A stretch of DNA of 42,282 nucleotides from Phaeoceros laevis. Lineage: Eukaryota; Anthocerotophyta; Anthocerotopsida; Notothyladales. Of this stretch, positions 29,545 through 39,501 are shown in pieces. Positions within the stretch are counted from its first letter, which is position 1, and each line of letters opens with the position of its first letter. Position numbers and translations under genes: made by a program. The notes beneath the pieces are model-generated. The model made no database searches, had not been told where the DNA came from, and saw only the letters and a program-made list of their open reading frames with translations. The stretch is from contig JBNGIQ010009323.1 of NCBI GenBank assembly GCA_049999765.1, forward strand, positions 124,406 to 166,687, given 5' to 3'.

Positions 29545-30502
29545 TTGCTGCCCGGGAAGGCAAACAGGTGTCCACGTCTCCGACACAGGACCCCCCCAAG
29601 CGGTGAGTGAGAAGAGGTCCAAACCATGCGCCTCATAGTCTAATCACTGGAGAGACACCTCGCGGTCCCTTCTAGTCTATCTTAGCTCCTACAGCTGTTG
29701 TCGCCATTTGCTACTAAGTTTTGCCAAAAGCAGGCATGGTTAAGTTTATCGCACAACACCGAAAGGAGTAAAAGTACTTTGCAGGGCAACCCGCACGGTG
29801 ATCTGCTACCGCGCGGTACCGAGCGCTCCTGCTCGGTTGGATAGATGGATGGCGTGGGGGTTCTTTCCGAGGATATACACTGTAGAGTACGCGGCCATTT
29901 TGCACAATGAAAAAGGGACCTGGAGCAATGGCGGGTCAGATTGCACCAGTTTAGGTTTCCCGTTCGACAGTGGCACTCCTTTGTCCCTTTCTTCGCCCGA
30001 GATCCGCTTCCGCATATCGGTACCCTACAGTGTTTGCCTTGGCGCAACTCGGCTCCCGCGGGGGGAGGACTTCGCAACGCAAAGTCGGTTTGAGGCACTC
30101 TTTTCGAAGATTCACATGGTCCAACACGCAACATCTCGATGGATATGTCTTTCAAGAAAAAGCCATTGCTTACATTATTTTAAACGTCTCTTGAGCACAG
30201 GTCTGGAAGTGTCTTCCTTGAGCAAATAAACAAGCCTGCTGTACATATGGAAACTTGTGGCAATGCCAATCAACAGCATTCATGACTTCATTGGCCCTTG
30301 CGCAGACAATACTTACTGTAATTAACCTGGCTACTACAGGTGTACTGCGCCAGACTGCCTCTACAAATTCATCAGTTTAGGTGTGCTAGCTAGGACAAAC
30401 GAAAAAGATGCATTCTGGACCAAAGGGTGCCTAGCGAAGACGACTTCACAAGCTTCACTCCTCGAGATCACTTGTAAGTATACCTCGTGAGTACTTCGTT
30501 CT
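29545..30502. other. Intergenic stretch with one weak open frame
   Basis: The frame from ATG 29849 to 30229 (+, 126 codons) starts MAWGFFPRIYTVEYAAIL but later loses protein character. No relative is recognised and the opposite strand is also open, so it is not called as a gene. Nothing else is visible. Confidence 0.3.
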
Positions 30503-31105
30503 TCACCTCTCAAACGTAAGGAAACGGGCGCTCTGCTGACTGCCCCGACCACGCACATGCCTGTGACGAGACGACCGATATGTGACGTAGTCCCGAAAGG
30601 AGGGGAAGTCCTCTGCGCTAACAGAGCAACCGTCGTGTATCTCGGTGTACTCCAAATGTTCGTACAACTCCTCCCTTTCAAGAAAGTAGACGTCGCATTT
30701 TTTGCAGTGAAAGACAGCGTAATCGTCATCGTCCACATCGGGGTCTGCCTCCCAGATGATGTTTACCGAAGAAAGCCCAGGTTCAACGCGCGCTTTAGCG
30801 GGATCGGCCACCTGAACGGTTAGCAAAGCAACAAAGCACCAGCTCAGAAAACCGAGTGGTCAGCACCAACGTTAGCTGCAGAACCAGTGCTGGCAAGCAG
30901 GTGCTGGGAGGTTCCAGAAGAAATTGAAGCTTGTTCTGTGACAACTTACCCTTTCCATTTTTTCATCCTTTGATTCGACACAGTTCTCGAACTTCACACT
31001 CGGAGTCAGCTCAACAGGCACCCCTTCCTCCACGACCGGGGACACCTCTTCCTCCACGACCGGGGACAGCTTCGTGTAAACCGTGTTGTCCAGACCCTGA
31101 TCCAT
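30503..31105 (-). CDS. Small acidic C2H2 zinc-finger protein
   Basis: Two exons join in phase 0: 31105-30950 (52 codons, donor AGG|GTAAGT) and 30811-30503 (acceptor CCGTTCAG|GTG), giving 154 residues. The N-terminus has an imperfect acidic repeat (SPVVEEEVSPVVEEG). An Asp run (DPDVDDDD, 76-82) precedes one zinc finger, C88-x2-C91-x12-H104-x6-H111, with FHCKKCDVYF typical of single C2H2 fingers. The C-terminus is Arg/Ser-rich. Function unknown; a nucleic-acid or protein-binding role is inference. A TATA box lies about 95 bp upstream. A copied fragment of its start lies at 4221-4277. Confidence 0.68.
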
Positions 31106-31198
31106 TGTAGCTAGCAATTGCAAACTAGCGCACTCGAAGCAAAACGTCGAAATGCTCTTTGGAAAGGGCCTGCTTGAAAGTGTTGGCCTGCTGAAGGC

Positions 31199-31208
31199 CC
31201 TTTTATAG
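31199..31208 (-). promoter_or_regulatory. TATA box of the small zinc-finger gene
   Basis: CTATAAAAGG on the minus strand, about 95 bp before the start codon at 31105 and well placed for a leader of about 65 bases. Confidence 0.6.
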
Positions 31209-31424
31209 ACCGCTGGCCACTGGAGGAGACAGAGCACCTGGCCCCTCGCGCCATGGATATCCTCCTCCGTCTCAGTGCCTCGTCGTTCAGTCAGAGAAAA
31301 TTGTACAACCGCGCTAGCCAGTGCCTCATGTTGGGGAGCGGCTGTCGCCTCACCACTGCCACAGTGAAGTGTAGTATAGTGTAGGTAGGTATACGGCAAT
31401 TACTTCCTCTCTCTCCTGTTGTTG

Positions 31425-31632
31425 CAGTGGTTCACATCCTTTGGTGAACTTATGCATAAGACAAGTAGAGCGTTTTGCGTCAACCCCATAGATTCCCTTC
31501 CTAGGTTATGGATGGATGTATGGTAGTGTGGTTCACAACCTTTGGTGAACTTATGCATAAGACAAGTAGAGCGTTTTGAGTCAACCCCGTAGATTCCCTT
31601 CCTAGGTTATGGATGTATGTATGGTAGTGTAG
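31425..31632. repeat. About 105-bp tandem duplication
   Basis: The unit containing TGGTGAACTTATGCATAAGA, AGATTCCCTTCCTAGG and GTATGGTAGTG occurs at about 31427-31530 and 31531-31629 with few differences. It lies just beyond a GTAGGTAGGTATACGG word of the 2.4-kb repeat family. Confidence 0.85.
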
Positions 31633-31941
31633 GAGGTTCACACTTTTGTGTTTACCCATCCTTATATCCTTATACAGCATCTCCATGTATCATGATTCAT
31701 GTTGTTATATCGTCCAATATACAACTATTTAATATCTACATATGGGCAACATAAGACTCTTTACAAGGACAAACTTCGTGCAAAGCAATGATAATCAAGA
31801 CATGGGGGACCACAAAGTTTATATGCTTCTTAGACTTCAAATAAATATTCTTCCTCTAGGAGGTTCACAAATAAATAAGAACACATAAAAAATTGATCAC
31901 CAAAAGAATTTAAGAGAGTCGTGATAGAACATTGGATTTAA

Positions 31942-32157
31942 CTAGTCAGGCTTGCATGGAAAAGTTGCAGCAGTGACTGAAAAGTCGGGTAAGGTTGCTT
32001 TGCTCCATGGAAATTTTATGTCAAACATAGTGTATCGAAATGATATTGACGATCCGTGTCTTAATCTGCCTCCACCGTAAAGTAGACAATCTTCTCTTCC
32101 TACAACCTTTCTTAGGATATCTCCTCTGATGGTCAAATCAAGCCCATGGCATGTTAT
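31942..32157 (-). pseudogene. In-frame continuation beyond the stop of the secreted protein
   Basis: 72 codons in exactly the frame of exon 4, directly after its TAA. The composition is protein-like (GREDCLLYGGGRLRHGSS, FDIKFPW), with Cys spacing matching the upstream part. No GT-AG intron with compatible phase that would skip the stop was found. Either a nonsense mutation or normal 3' sequence that happens to be open. Confidence 0.4.
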
Positions 32158-33241
32158 TTAAATGTCAAAAGGAGCACAGCTCGTGGAGCGCGGACCATCA
32201 TGTGGCTCTAGTGGACATGAATTTTTTATCACCAGCTCATAAGTAGTATGGTAAGCCCATTGCTGTATCTTGGTTTTTGATTGAGACACCTTGAAGATAC
32301 TTAGGTCATCTCCACAGTATTTAAGCGCCGTGTTGCACGGGAATTGCACCGACTTCACCTTGAAATCTAAGAGGCGATCGAGGGAAGCATAAAATCCTTT
32401 GAGATACTGCAAATATGGTAATTTTCCCATATACCAACAATCACCATCACCCAAGCTTTTGAACAAAACATTTTTTTTTATGTCAAAGTTAGCAGTCGAA
32501 GTAGCAGTCATCTCAACAGTATCTGTACCAACAGTCGTAACAGCAGTCGAAGTATTTCCAGGAAGGGAAAGCTTCCTCTTGAGTTCATGCTCTGACATCG
32601 GCGCATCTGTCCAAATATCATTCGCATAACGTTGACAGTCCAGCCTTATGTTCTATGCTCCACAACTAGGTTGATGGTTAGGGCATGTGTTCAAGAACCA
32701 TATGTCATATGTAACCTTTATTGATCTGATATAGATTGGCTTCTCTCTTTTCCTATGACTGATTGATATGTGTTCTGGGATGCATCTCCAGGCTTTAGGA
32801 GCTACAAAAGAAGATTGACAATCAAATCAAATGGGAAAAAATAAAATGACAAGCAAGACAAGCAAGCATTGTGTACATAAGAGAGTAAAGCACATCGATT
32901 GAGATATTTGTTTTTGTACTTTGTAATTGTCCTCCAAGGGTTATTGGGGGTAATTTGGGATTGCGCTGTTGGACGATAGCGGTGTGATTGGGAGAAAGCA
33001 CTTCAATCTTGGTAAGGTCATCTTCAACGCCACCACTTGCAATTGGAGGAGCTGCGTAACAAAATTACTATGTCAACTCATGTATCAAAAGCAATCTTGA
33101 GAAGGATATTCAAAAAATCATGAAAGTACCTGCAAATATTTGGTGCTTGTAAGGAGGTAATCTTAAAGAACAAGTCTCTTGGGACATCATTAACAAAGTC
33201 AAGACAAGTCCCCACCACCACATGGCTTTTGCTCTATCCAT
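32158..33241 (-). CDS. Unrecognised secreted Cys-containing protein, four exons
   Basis: Exons 33241-33130, 33051-32920, 32801-32716 and 32652-32158 join in phase (1, 1, 0) with GT-AG borders and give 274 residues. No family recognised. The N-terminus is a clear signal peptide: MDRAKAM, then a hydrophobic run WWWGLVLTLLMM, then a polar SQETCS cleavage region. The rest is soluble, with PKAWRCIPEHISISHRKREK, LDCQRYANDIWTDAP and spaced cysteines. After the TAA at 32158 the same frame stays open to 31942 and is still protein-like (DLTIRGDILRKVVGREDC), with two to three more cysteines, so this stop may truncate a longer protein. A TATA box lies at 33418. Secretion is inferred from the signal peptide only. 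Confidence 0.6.
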
Positions 33242-33417
33242 GCTTAAGTGAAGGTGATAAAGGTCAACAAAAAATACTTCAAAACAAAAGAGAACAAGTG
33301 TGGTAATGCTTGTCACTACTTAAAACACTTCAAAACAAAATAACAATGCTAAGACCTCGGCCAAGGGCAAGGGAGTGAAGACTTGTTATAAGTCTCTAGT
33401 AGTTCACTCAATTGCCC

Positions 33418-33425
33418 TTATATAG
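33418..33425 (-). promoter_or_regulatory. TATA box of the secreted-protein gene
   Basis: CTATATAAGG on the minus strand (33416-33425), about 180 bp before the start codon at 33241, matching a transcription start near 33390. Confidence 0.5.
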
Positions 33426-33449
33426 CAAGTTCATGGGTCTCACTATGTC

Positions 33450-34740
33450 GGTTCATTCATATTATCTCGGTCATTCATATCATCTTGGCCATTCACTTAA
33501 TTTCCAAGGAATATTTTATCTAGGTCAGATCATGTAGTATTATCTTTTGTTTTTTTATGGTGATTCTCATCAAGGTTCAACAATTTTGAGCAGTCCAATA
33601 CATGTATGTCATACATTGTTTGTGTAACACGACAGATACATGCGAAATATCTCACATGTAGTATGCCAAATATCCCACATGCAAGACAATCCCACATGCG
33701 AAGCATCTATAGTGTGGTTGGATAGGTATCTGAAGATGCCACGCAAGGATAGATATCGCGCGCTAGTTATCTCACACGTACAGAACTATCTAGAACCTAC
33801 CTTTACAATGTACTAGCATCATCATTGTAAGCTAAGAATATTACTGCGATCAAGGGTCGTTTCATCATTTCACGTGGATAGTCAGAGACTTGTCGGCACT
33901 AAGGACACACACTCACCTACATCCACTTTTAGAGTAAATTAGATTAATTTGTTCGGCGCGTGTGATGGTACAAATCCTCGGGGACCACAAATCCTTAGGG
34001 ACCACTTGCTGGGCGCGGGTGATGGTACAAATTCTTCGGAACCACACAAGCTAAGCTTGCAGCATACTCAACGTCCTTTCTCCCCTTCGTACCAACCTTG
34101 CTCGGCGCGCAAGCCTGCAACCGACTCACCGCCCCCTCTCTTCTCATAAGTGACTCTAGAAGTGTCAACATCCCTACATAAATAAGCTACCATGTCCTTT
34201 GGAGTGTTCACACACACTCTCTCTTCATTTAGCCAACTAATGAAGTGCTCTACTAACCCTCACCAAAGCTAATGCCCATCCTCATCCTCCACACACAACT
34301 AACACAAGGGTGCATAATGCATTCCATCCCACACGTCACGACGTTTAACACAACTCCCACCCTAATTACCTATCGTGATTAGTGTAAAGTCAGCAAATAT
34401 CTTCCTCATTAGCTTGGACTTGAGGCCCCAACGCTAGAAAGACTCTCTCCCCAAGCGAACAAGACGATGCACGCAAGGCCGGTTCCAAGACCTTTGCAGT
34501 GCTCACCCCGCGCTGAAGCGATGGTGACAGCCCGCGGGGGGCCGAGGCCAGTCAAGCAAGCCAGTGGCGCGCATCGGCGCCAGCGCCCGCCACTGGATGC
34601 TGCAAGTACATTGATCAATTGGCATGTGCCAGCTGCGAGTGCAGTCCTGAACTCTCCCGACCTGTGGCTGGCTAGCAATGAAGGATTCGCGCGCCTCCTC
34701 CAGAGGCCGGCAGGCTTGGCCCTACCTCCTGCTGGCCATG
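33450..34740. other. Gene-poor stretch with short direct repeats
   Basis: Repeated ATCTCACATG / ATCCCACATGC words near 33648-33700, and a unit of about 63 bp (GGCGCG(T/G)GTGATGGTACAAAT) at 33955 and 34013. From 34430 it becomes GC-rich toward the next gene's promoter. Open frames here look compositional. Confidence 0.5.
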
Positions 34741-34756
34741 GCAGGCACATTAGGGC

Positions 34757-35070
34757 TATAAGAAGGAGCCTCAGCTCTCCTGGAACCTCAGAACTTTCCT
34801 GCTCCTCCTTCCATTCTTCCCTCCTTCCTTCCTGCCCTGCCGCTGCGGCTTCTTTCTCTTCTCCTCGCTTTTGGTGCTTCCTTCCGCCTCTCGCGTGGCT
34901 TGCAGGGGATCCGCCAGGTGAAGGTCTGAGAGGCCGGTTGCATCCTGCAGCCAGCTATGGCGCTTTTCCTTGCTTTTCGCTTTCTCTTGGCATATTGAAG
35001 AACATTCAAACTACTCTGGGAGTTGTGGTGTGTGGCAACTAATTGTGCGGTGGTGTAGTGATCATTGCAG
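34757..35070 (+). promoter_or_regulatory. TATA box, leader and leader intron of the Rad18-like finger gene
   Basis: TATAAGA at 34757-34763 is followed by a C/T-rich leader. A plausible intron in the leader runs from 34918 (CCAG|GTGAAG) to 35070 (TCATTGCAG|GAG), placing the start ATG 12 bases into the next exon. Confidence 0.5.
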
Positions 35071-35082
35071 GAGCCAGAACCG

Positions 35083-35803
35083 ATGGAAGATGACTCCGAC
35101 TCCGGCGATGGCAAGAAGAACGCTTCTTCGAGCTTGGACAACGTGGATCGTGACCTCTCCAACCTTCGCATCGGCGGTGGGGAAGAAGCAGAGGAGCCGC
35201 CTCCTCCGGATCCGGATGCTTCTCCTCCCGATTTCGGGCCGCACATCCAAGAAGGCCCGCAGGACATCATCTTGGCTTCTGACGACTTCGATGTTGTAAG
35301 TGCTCCATTCCGCATGAACGAATTCCGGCCCGAGATTTTGCGAGGAATTGCTTTGCACTCTGTGAACTCTTCTCTTCATGTCGGCTGACCGCGGTGTTCC
35401 CTTCTGATTTTTTTTTCAGGTCATCAGTGAGGCTCTGGGACCGCTCCCAGTGCCAGCACGCGCTGTCGACGTCGATTCTGTGACTGAGGAAGATATCTAT
35501 CTGTTTAATTTGGACGAGGACGCTATGGAAATTCCGGCATTCATCTGCGGCGCGCACCACTGGGGGCGCCGCAGTTTCTTCTCAGAGGAGTTCGATGCTG
35601 TGGACAACCCCCTCGTCATGTCGGCCGACAACGTGTTGCAGTATGTGCGTTGTCCTGTTTGTCTCGCGCATTTCCCGACAACTGCCGCATTTGACCAGCA
35701 CCTTCCGGTGTGTAGCGAGAGTTTGTTGCAGATGGACCAGGCGGACCCGGCTTTTATCCGAGCGGTCAGGGCCATTGTTAGGTACTGCATCCGTGACGTT
35801 TAG
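35083..35803 (+). CDS. Acidic protein with Rad18/UBZ4-like CCHC zinc finger
   Basis: Two coding exons join in phase 0: 35083-35295 (donor GTT|GTAAGT) and 35420-35803 (acceptor TTTTTTCAG|GTC), giving 198 residues. The first 70 residues are acidic and disordered (MEDDSDSGDGKK, EEPPPPDPD). Near the end is one finger, C149-x2-C152-x12-H165-x3-C169 (RCPVCLAHFPTTAAFDQHLPVC region), the spacing of Rad18-type ubiquitin-binding fingers. No catalytic domain. Ubiquitin binding is inference from the spacing; a plain CCHC nucleic-acid finger is the alternative. The function of this gene is unknown to me. Confidence 0.7.
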
Positions 35804-36134
35804 CTGCGTAGCTAGCTTAGCTGTGGCTGCGCACCTGCTTTGCTCGGTTGATCTGCGTTCACTGCCAAAAACTTTGTAAATTCGCGGTGGTGTGAGATCG
35901 AGATAGCTGATAGGGATGGGGAATAAATCAGCTGATTCAGAGTTTGCTGCTGCTGCTTTCATCGGCATCAGGCCAATGTTTGAAAGCTTGAAATTCTGCG
36001 AATTTCTGCAGGGGAATAAATGAGATCTATTATGTCTGTGCCTCGCCTATGCATCCAACTAGATTTTGCAAGCGTGTGCTCTGGAAGAGACAGAGTCGAG
36101 GGCCGGCACGGACTCCGTGCATGTTCTGGATCGC

Positions 36135-36505
36135 CTAGGTCACGAATAAACAAGTTTCCCAGGACGCATCTGGAACATTTGCACCAATCTGTGTCTCAGC
36201 TATGTTTGACCTAGCTTGGAAGATTCCACAAGCCAGCAGATGCCAGCAGATTACCCCAACAGACTGGGAGAGAAGAAGCAAACCTCGAGCTCTCACTCTG
36301 TGTGATGAAGAGTACGTACTTTTCAGCAAGGGCAGTGGTGGGGATCCATGACACCTCAAGGTAGTGCGGAAGCCAAGCCCCAGCCTCTGGCAGTTCATTG
36401 CCCTTCCAGTCAGATCCCTCTCCAACGAGTCTTACGTGGGTAATTGAAATCTGTGTGGGTGGCAAAATGTGGGGAACAAGGACAAAGATTCCGGAATCAA
36501 TGTGG
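36135..36505 (-). pseudogene. Orphan pair of coding-like exons
   Basis: Exon 36505-36320 has a CCCAG acceptor and a strong GTACGT donor. It encodes a very protein-like stretch (IFVLVPHILPPTQISITHV, GSDWKGNELPEAGAWLPHY, LEVSWIPTTALAEK). Exon 36210-36135 follows in phase and ends in a stop (SNIAETQIGANVPDASWE). No upstream exon or start could be found within 600 bp, so this may be the last two exons of a longer gene copied here, or a gene whose start I missed. Family not recognised. Confidence 0.45.
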
Positions 36506-37240
36506 CTGGGACAACCAGATTAATGAGCTGACCATTGTTTCTTCTGCTGGCTGTGTAAGGACGTGAGGCAGGCAGAGGTTTGTTATAGTGGAACTCACGA
36601 ACATGCTGCTGTGTGGCACAGCTGCACCACTGCACCACTGCAATGCACTCAAAGAGATTGGTTGTAACTGCAACAAGTAGTCTACGGCTGTAAATTGGTA
36701 CCAGTAGGCGGGTCGATGCACTTCTGATTACTTTTCTGTGCGGAGGGAGGCAAGCTTAAGGATGAAAACAGTTGAAAGGGAGCTAGCTGTCACCACCGAC
36801 CAATGGAGTTGCCAGAAGCCTCCCATGTCTTCTTTTCCCGTCCATTCTTTGGTCTCTCGTTGCTCTGCTATGTTCAGGCAAGAGGCTCGTGTAGGTGATG
36901 ATAATTCTAACTGACAACTCGTGATGTTGAGAAATTTCAGACAAAAATTATCTGATGCACTGGTTCACCTGGTTCGCGTGGTCGTTATCTGTTCAATTTG
37001 CGCTCCGTTCCAAACACACCACTGGATACCGATAAAAGGAGCTTGATTGAGTACAATTGCAAGACTTTAGGTGAGACCCATTGAACAAGGACTTTTAGTA
37101 GCACGGTGTCCAAATGTATGTCAATTGAGCCCTTCAGGACAGTCCGTGGGCGTAATCAAAACCGAAATGGGGCCCTCGATAGGTCCAGTAAGGAGCACTG
37201 GCAATGTAAGTGGCTTGCGGATGAAGAAGGGTCTAGAAGG
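36506..37240. other. Intergenic, nothing definite
   Basis: Between the orphan exons and the MADS-box gene. No clear coding frame. A promoter for the MADS gene is expected in the right half, but no TATA box stands out. Confidence 0.4.
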
Positions 37241-37246
37241 AAAAGC

Positions 37247-37284
37247 TTTAAACCTGGCATAAGCTCGGCAGTGCCAGGTTTAAA
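37247..37284. other. Perfect 13-bp inverted repeat upstream of the MADS gene
   Basis: TTTAAACCTGGCA (37247-37259) and TGCCAGGTTTAAA (37272-37284) are exact reverse complements with a 12-base loop. They lie 113 bp before the MADS start codon and could form a hairpin in a leader transcript or be a bipartite protein site. Confidence 0.75.
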
Positions 37285-37310
37285 GGTATTAATAAAGGGC
37301 CCTTTCCGTG

Positions 37311-37399
37311 GTTGTGCCGAGTCTCTCATCAGAGAGAGAGAGAATGCTGACGATCGCGGTTGTGCCGAGTCTCTCATCAGAGAGAGAGTGCTGACGATG
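37311..37399. repeat. Two 43-46-bp direct repeats ending at the MADS start codon
   Basis: GGTTGTGCCGAGTCTCTCAT followed by CAGAGAGAGAG and TGCTGACGAT occurs twice, ending at 37356 and 37398. The first copy ends GACGATCGC and the second GACGATGGG, so only the second contains the ATG. Confidence 0.85.
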
Positions 37400-38434
37400 G
37401 GTCGGGCGAAGGTGGACACGACCAAAAAGGTTGAGGGAGATGGTGAACGACATGTGACCTTCTCCAAGCGGAGGTCAGGTCTGATGAAGAAAGCCTTCGA
37501 GCTGTCTATCATTTGCGGCTTAGAGATAGGTGTGGTGCTGTTTTGTGAGAAGGGTAAGGTATTCAGCTTTGCTCACCCGGAGTTGGGCTATATGTTGGCG
37601 AAGTACCCTAATCCTCAGAATACAACACCGTTCAGCCCTCTGAGGTTGCGCGATATTGGTGACCGATTCCAGGTATTGCTTCCACAACACGATCAAGTGG
37701 TCTGTCGGTTAAAGCTAGAGAAAGAGCGAAATAATTGCCTCAAAGTGATGAAGAACAGGGTGGCTAAAGGGTGGTGGAGGCAATTGAATTTGCAGGGCCT
37801 GACGATAGTGGAGTTGCGGAAGGTGAGTGATGACTTGCAAAAGTTGTTGAATCACCACAAAGAATTTGGTTCGAGGTCCCAACAGCAGAAACGAGTAGGG
37901 TTGAATCTGGGGGCGCAACATCTGTGTAGTGGACCGGTAATCTTCCAAGTTGAATATATATTGCCTCAGTATCTATACATATAGCTAGTCTCTGTTCATA
38001 TTTTTCCAAACTTGACAAGCGCTATGGTGTGCACTGTGCAGGGCTATATTCATGGCCATCAGGTGTTTTTGCAAAATCAGCCACCAACCTATTATCAACC
38101 ACCCTATTTTGACGGACTCGCGCCACATGACAATGACAATATCAATGAAGTGCCTGCTTATCCAGGAGGAGGTCATAATCAACAGCATCGAGCTAACACC
38201 ACCACGAATTGCTCCAACATGGAGGAACCATTATTAGGCACTCAGCCAACTGACGTACAAATAGAATATGAATACCAGCCCTGCTACAATCTGGAAGGCC
38301 CGGAGGAACCATGCTCAGGCCTAGGAAATATCAATGGATTTCCTGCTTATCAAGGAGGAGGTCATAATCAGCAACATCAAGCTAACACCACCACGAATTG
38401 CTCCAACATGGAGGAACCATTATTAGGTACTTAG
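37397..38434 (+). CDS. Type I (M-alpha-like) MADS-box transcription factor, tail truncated by a stop
   Basis: Two exons join in phase 0: 37397-37936 (donor CCG|GTAATC) and 38042-38434 (acceptor GTGCAG|GGC), for 310 residues. Residues 1-60 are a MADS DNA-binding and dimerisation domain (MGRAKVDTTKKVE, RHVTFSKRRSGLMKKAFELS, GKVFSFAHPELG), closest in style to AGL62-like type I proteins; no K-box follows. The C-terminal exon is Asn/Gln/Pro-rich with an internal duplication (GGGHNQQH(R/Q)ANTTTNCSNM EEPLLGT, twice). The second repeat ends in TAG where the first has CAG, and the frame then stays open for 47 more codons to 38578 with the same repeat-like sequence, so this allele seems to have lost about 47 residues. 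Confidence 0.8.
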
Positions 38435-38578
38435 CCAACTGGTGTACAAATAGAATATGAATACCAGCCCTGCTATAATCTGGAAGGCTTGGAGGACTCA
38501 TGCCAGCTGGTACTCAACCACCCGACTTCCAACAAGAATCTGAATCAGCAACATGATCTCACGACAAAGCTTAGATGA
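38435..38578 (+). pseudogene. Remnant of the MADS C-terminus after the stop
   Basis: In frame with the MADS gene. It continues PTGVQIEYEYQPCYNLEG, nearly identical to residues after the first repeat (PTDVQIEYEYQPCYNLEG), and ends at TGA 38576-38578. A GATGAT microsatellite follows. Confidence 0.75.
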
Positions 38579-38768
38579 TGATGATGATAAATGATCAACC
38601 TCCGGAGATTAACCGGGAGGACAATAATCCAGATATTGCGTCTTACATAGCGATACGTCTAATCAACTCCTCGGGTAAGCCGAAGTAAGAAATGACGATG
38701 CCTCTAACCGATGCACCATATGAGTTTCCACAAGAGACTCAATCTCTGACTTACTCACATATTAACAT

Positions 38769-38985
38769 TTTTCGGCCCAGTGCCACTCAATTCGGCCTAC
38801 TCAATTCGGCCAAGTGCCACTGAATTCGGCCTAGTGCCTCTCAATTCGGCTTAAAGCCACTGAATTCGGCCTAATGCCACTGAATTCGGCCCAATGCCAT
38901 TCAATTCAGCCCAGTGCCATTCACTTTGGCCCAGTGCCACTCAATCCGGCTTAAAGCCACTACAGTAGGCCTTTGGCCAATCAAA
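38769..38985. repeat. Minisatellite of about 20 bp, roughly ten copies
   Basis: A unit close to CACTCAATTCGGCCCAGTG repeats with variants (CACTGAATTCGGCCTAATG, CTCAATTCGGCTTAAAG). No coding frame. A few similar CTCACTTCGGCCACATGG words lie at 4655-4690. Confidence 0.85.
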
Positions 38986-39033
38986 TCGCTAGAAAATACA
39001 CCACGCACAAAAGCTCATTCTCATGAGGCAATC

Positions 39034-39309
39034 ATGAGACTTTAGCCAGAGAAGTGCAAGTAGATAGGAAGAGTAGATTAACTCTAGACTAGAGTAGGAT
39101 AGGTTTAACAAGCTAATATTTTGCCTCATGAGACTTTAGCCGGAGTAGTGCAAGTAGATAGGAAGAGTAGATTAACTCTAGACTAGAGTAGAATAGGCTT
39201 AACAAGCTAACATTTTGCCTCATGAGACTTAAGCAGGAGTAGTGCAAATAGATAGGAAGAGTAGATTACCTCTAGACTAGAGTAGGATAGGCTTAACAAG
39301 CTAACATTG
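39034..39309. repeat. 94-bp tandem repeat, three copies
   Basis: Copies start at 39034, 39128 and 39222 with ATGAGACTT(T/A)AGC and share AGATAGGAAGAGTAGATTA, the short palindrome CTCTAGACTAGAG and TAGG(T/C)TTAACAAGCTAA. Period exactly 94 bp twice. Confidence 0.9.
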
Positions 39310-39314
39310 CTTAA

Positions 39315-39410
39315 CCGCCATAGATTGACTAGGTAGCCCGCTACGTGGCAGGTCGCATGGTGGCGTGCTCAATTCTTGGTATAGCGCGGCTCTTTTCTAC
39401 TACTACAAGT
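39315..39410. repeat. Dispersed repeat, partner of 4960-5100
   Basis: Begins CCGCCATAGATTGACTAGG and ends in CTACTACTAC; the same order of words as the copy at 5 kb. Confidence 0.5.
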
Positions 39411-39501
39411 TAAAACAAAACTTCGGGCCAAAACGGTTTTTATAATGTCTATGGCGTGCACCGTAACAAGCTGTAAGTCAGCGCATCCTCACTTCAGAAC
39501 T

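Noticed and set aside
29849-30229. Small plus-strand frame beginning MAWGFFPRIYTVEY
   Set aside because: Only the first about 25 codons look protein-like, no homologue is recognised and both strands are open.
27587-31105. Metabolic gene cluster around PSY
   Set aside because: Neighbours (an unrecognised family, a small zinc-finger protein) have no pathway link, and VTE4 is 17 kb away.
34467-35042. Plus-strand frame of 191 codons before the Rad18-like finger gene
   Set aside because: Spans a TATA box, a C/T-rich leader and a likely leader intron. Composition is low-complexity Pro/Ser/Ala.
38760-39310. Possible CRISPR-like array from regularly repeated units
   Set aside because: Plant nuclear context. 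The units are contiguous tandem repeats without unique spacers.
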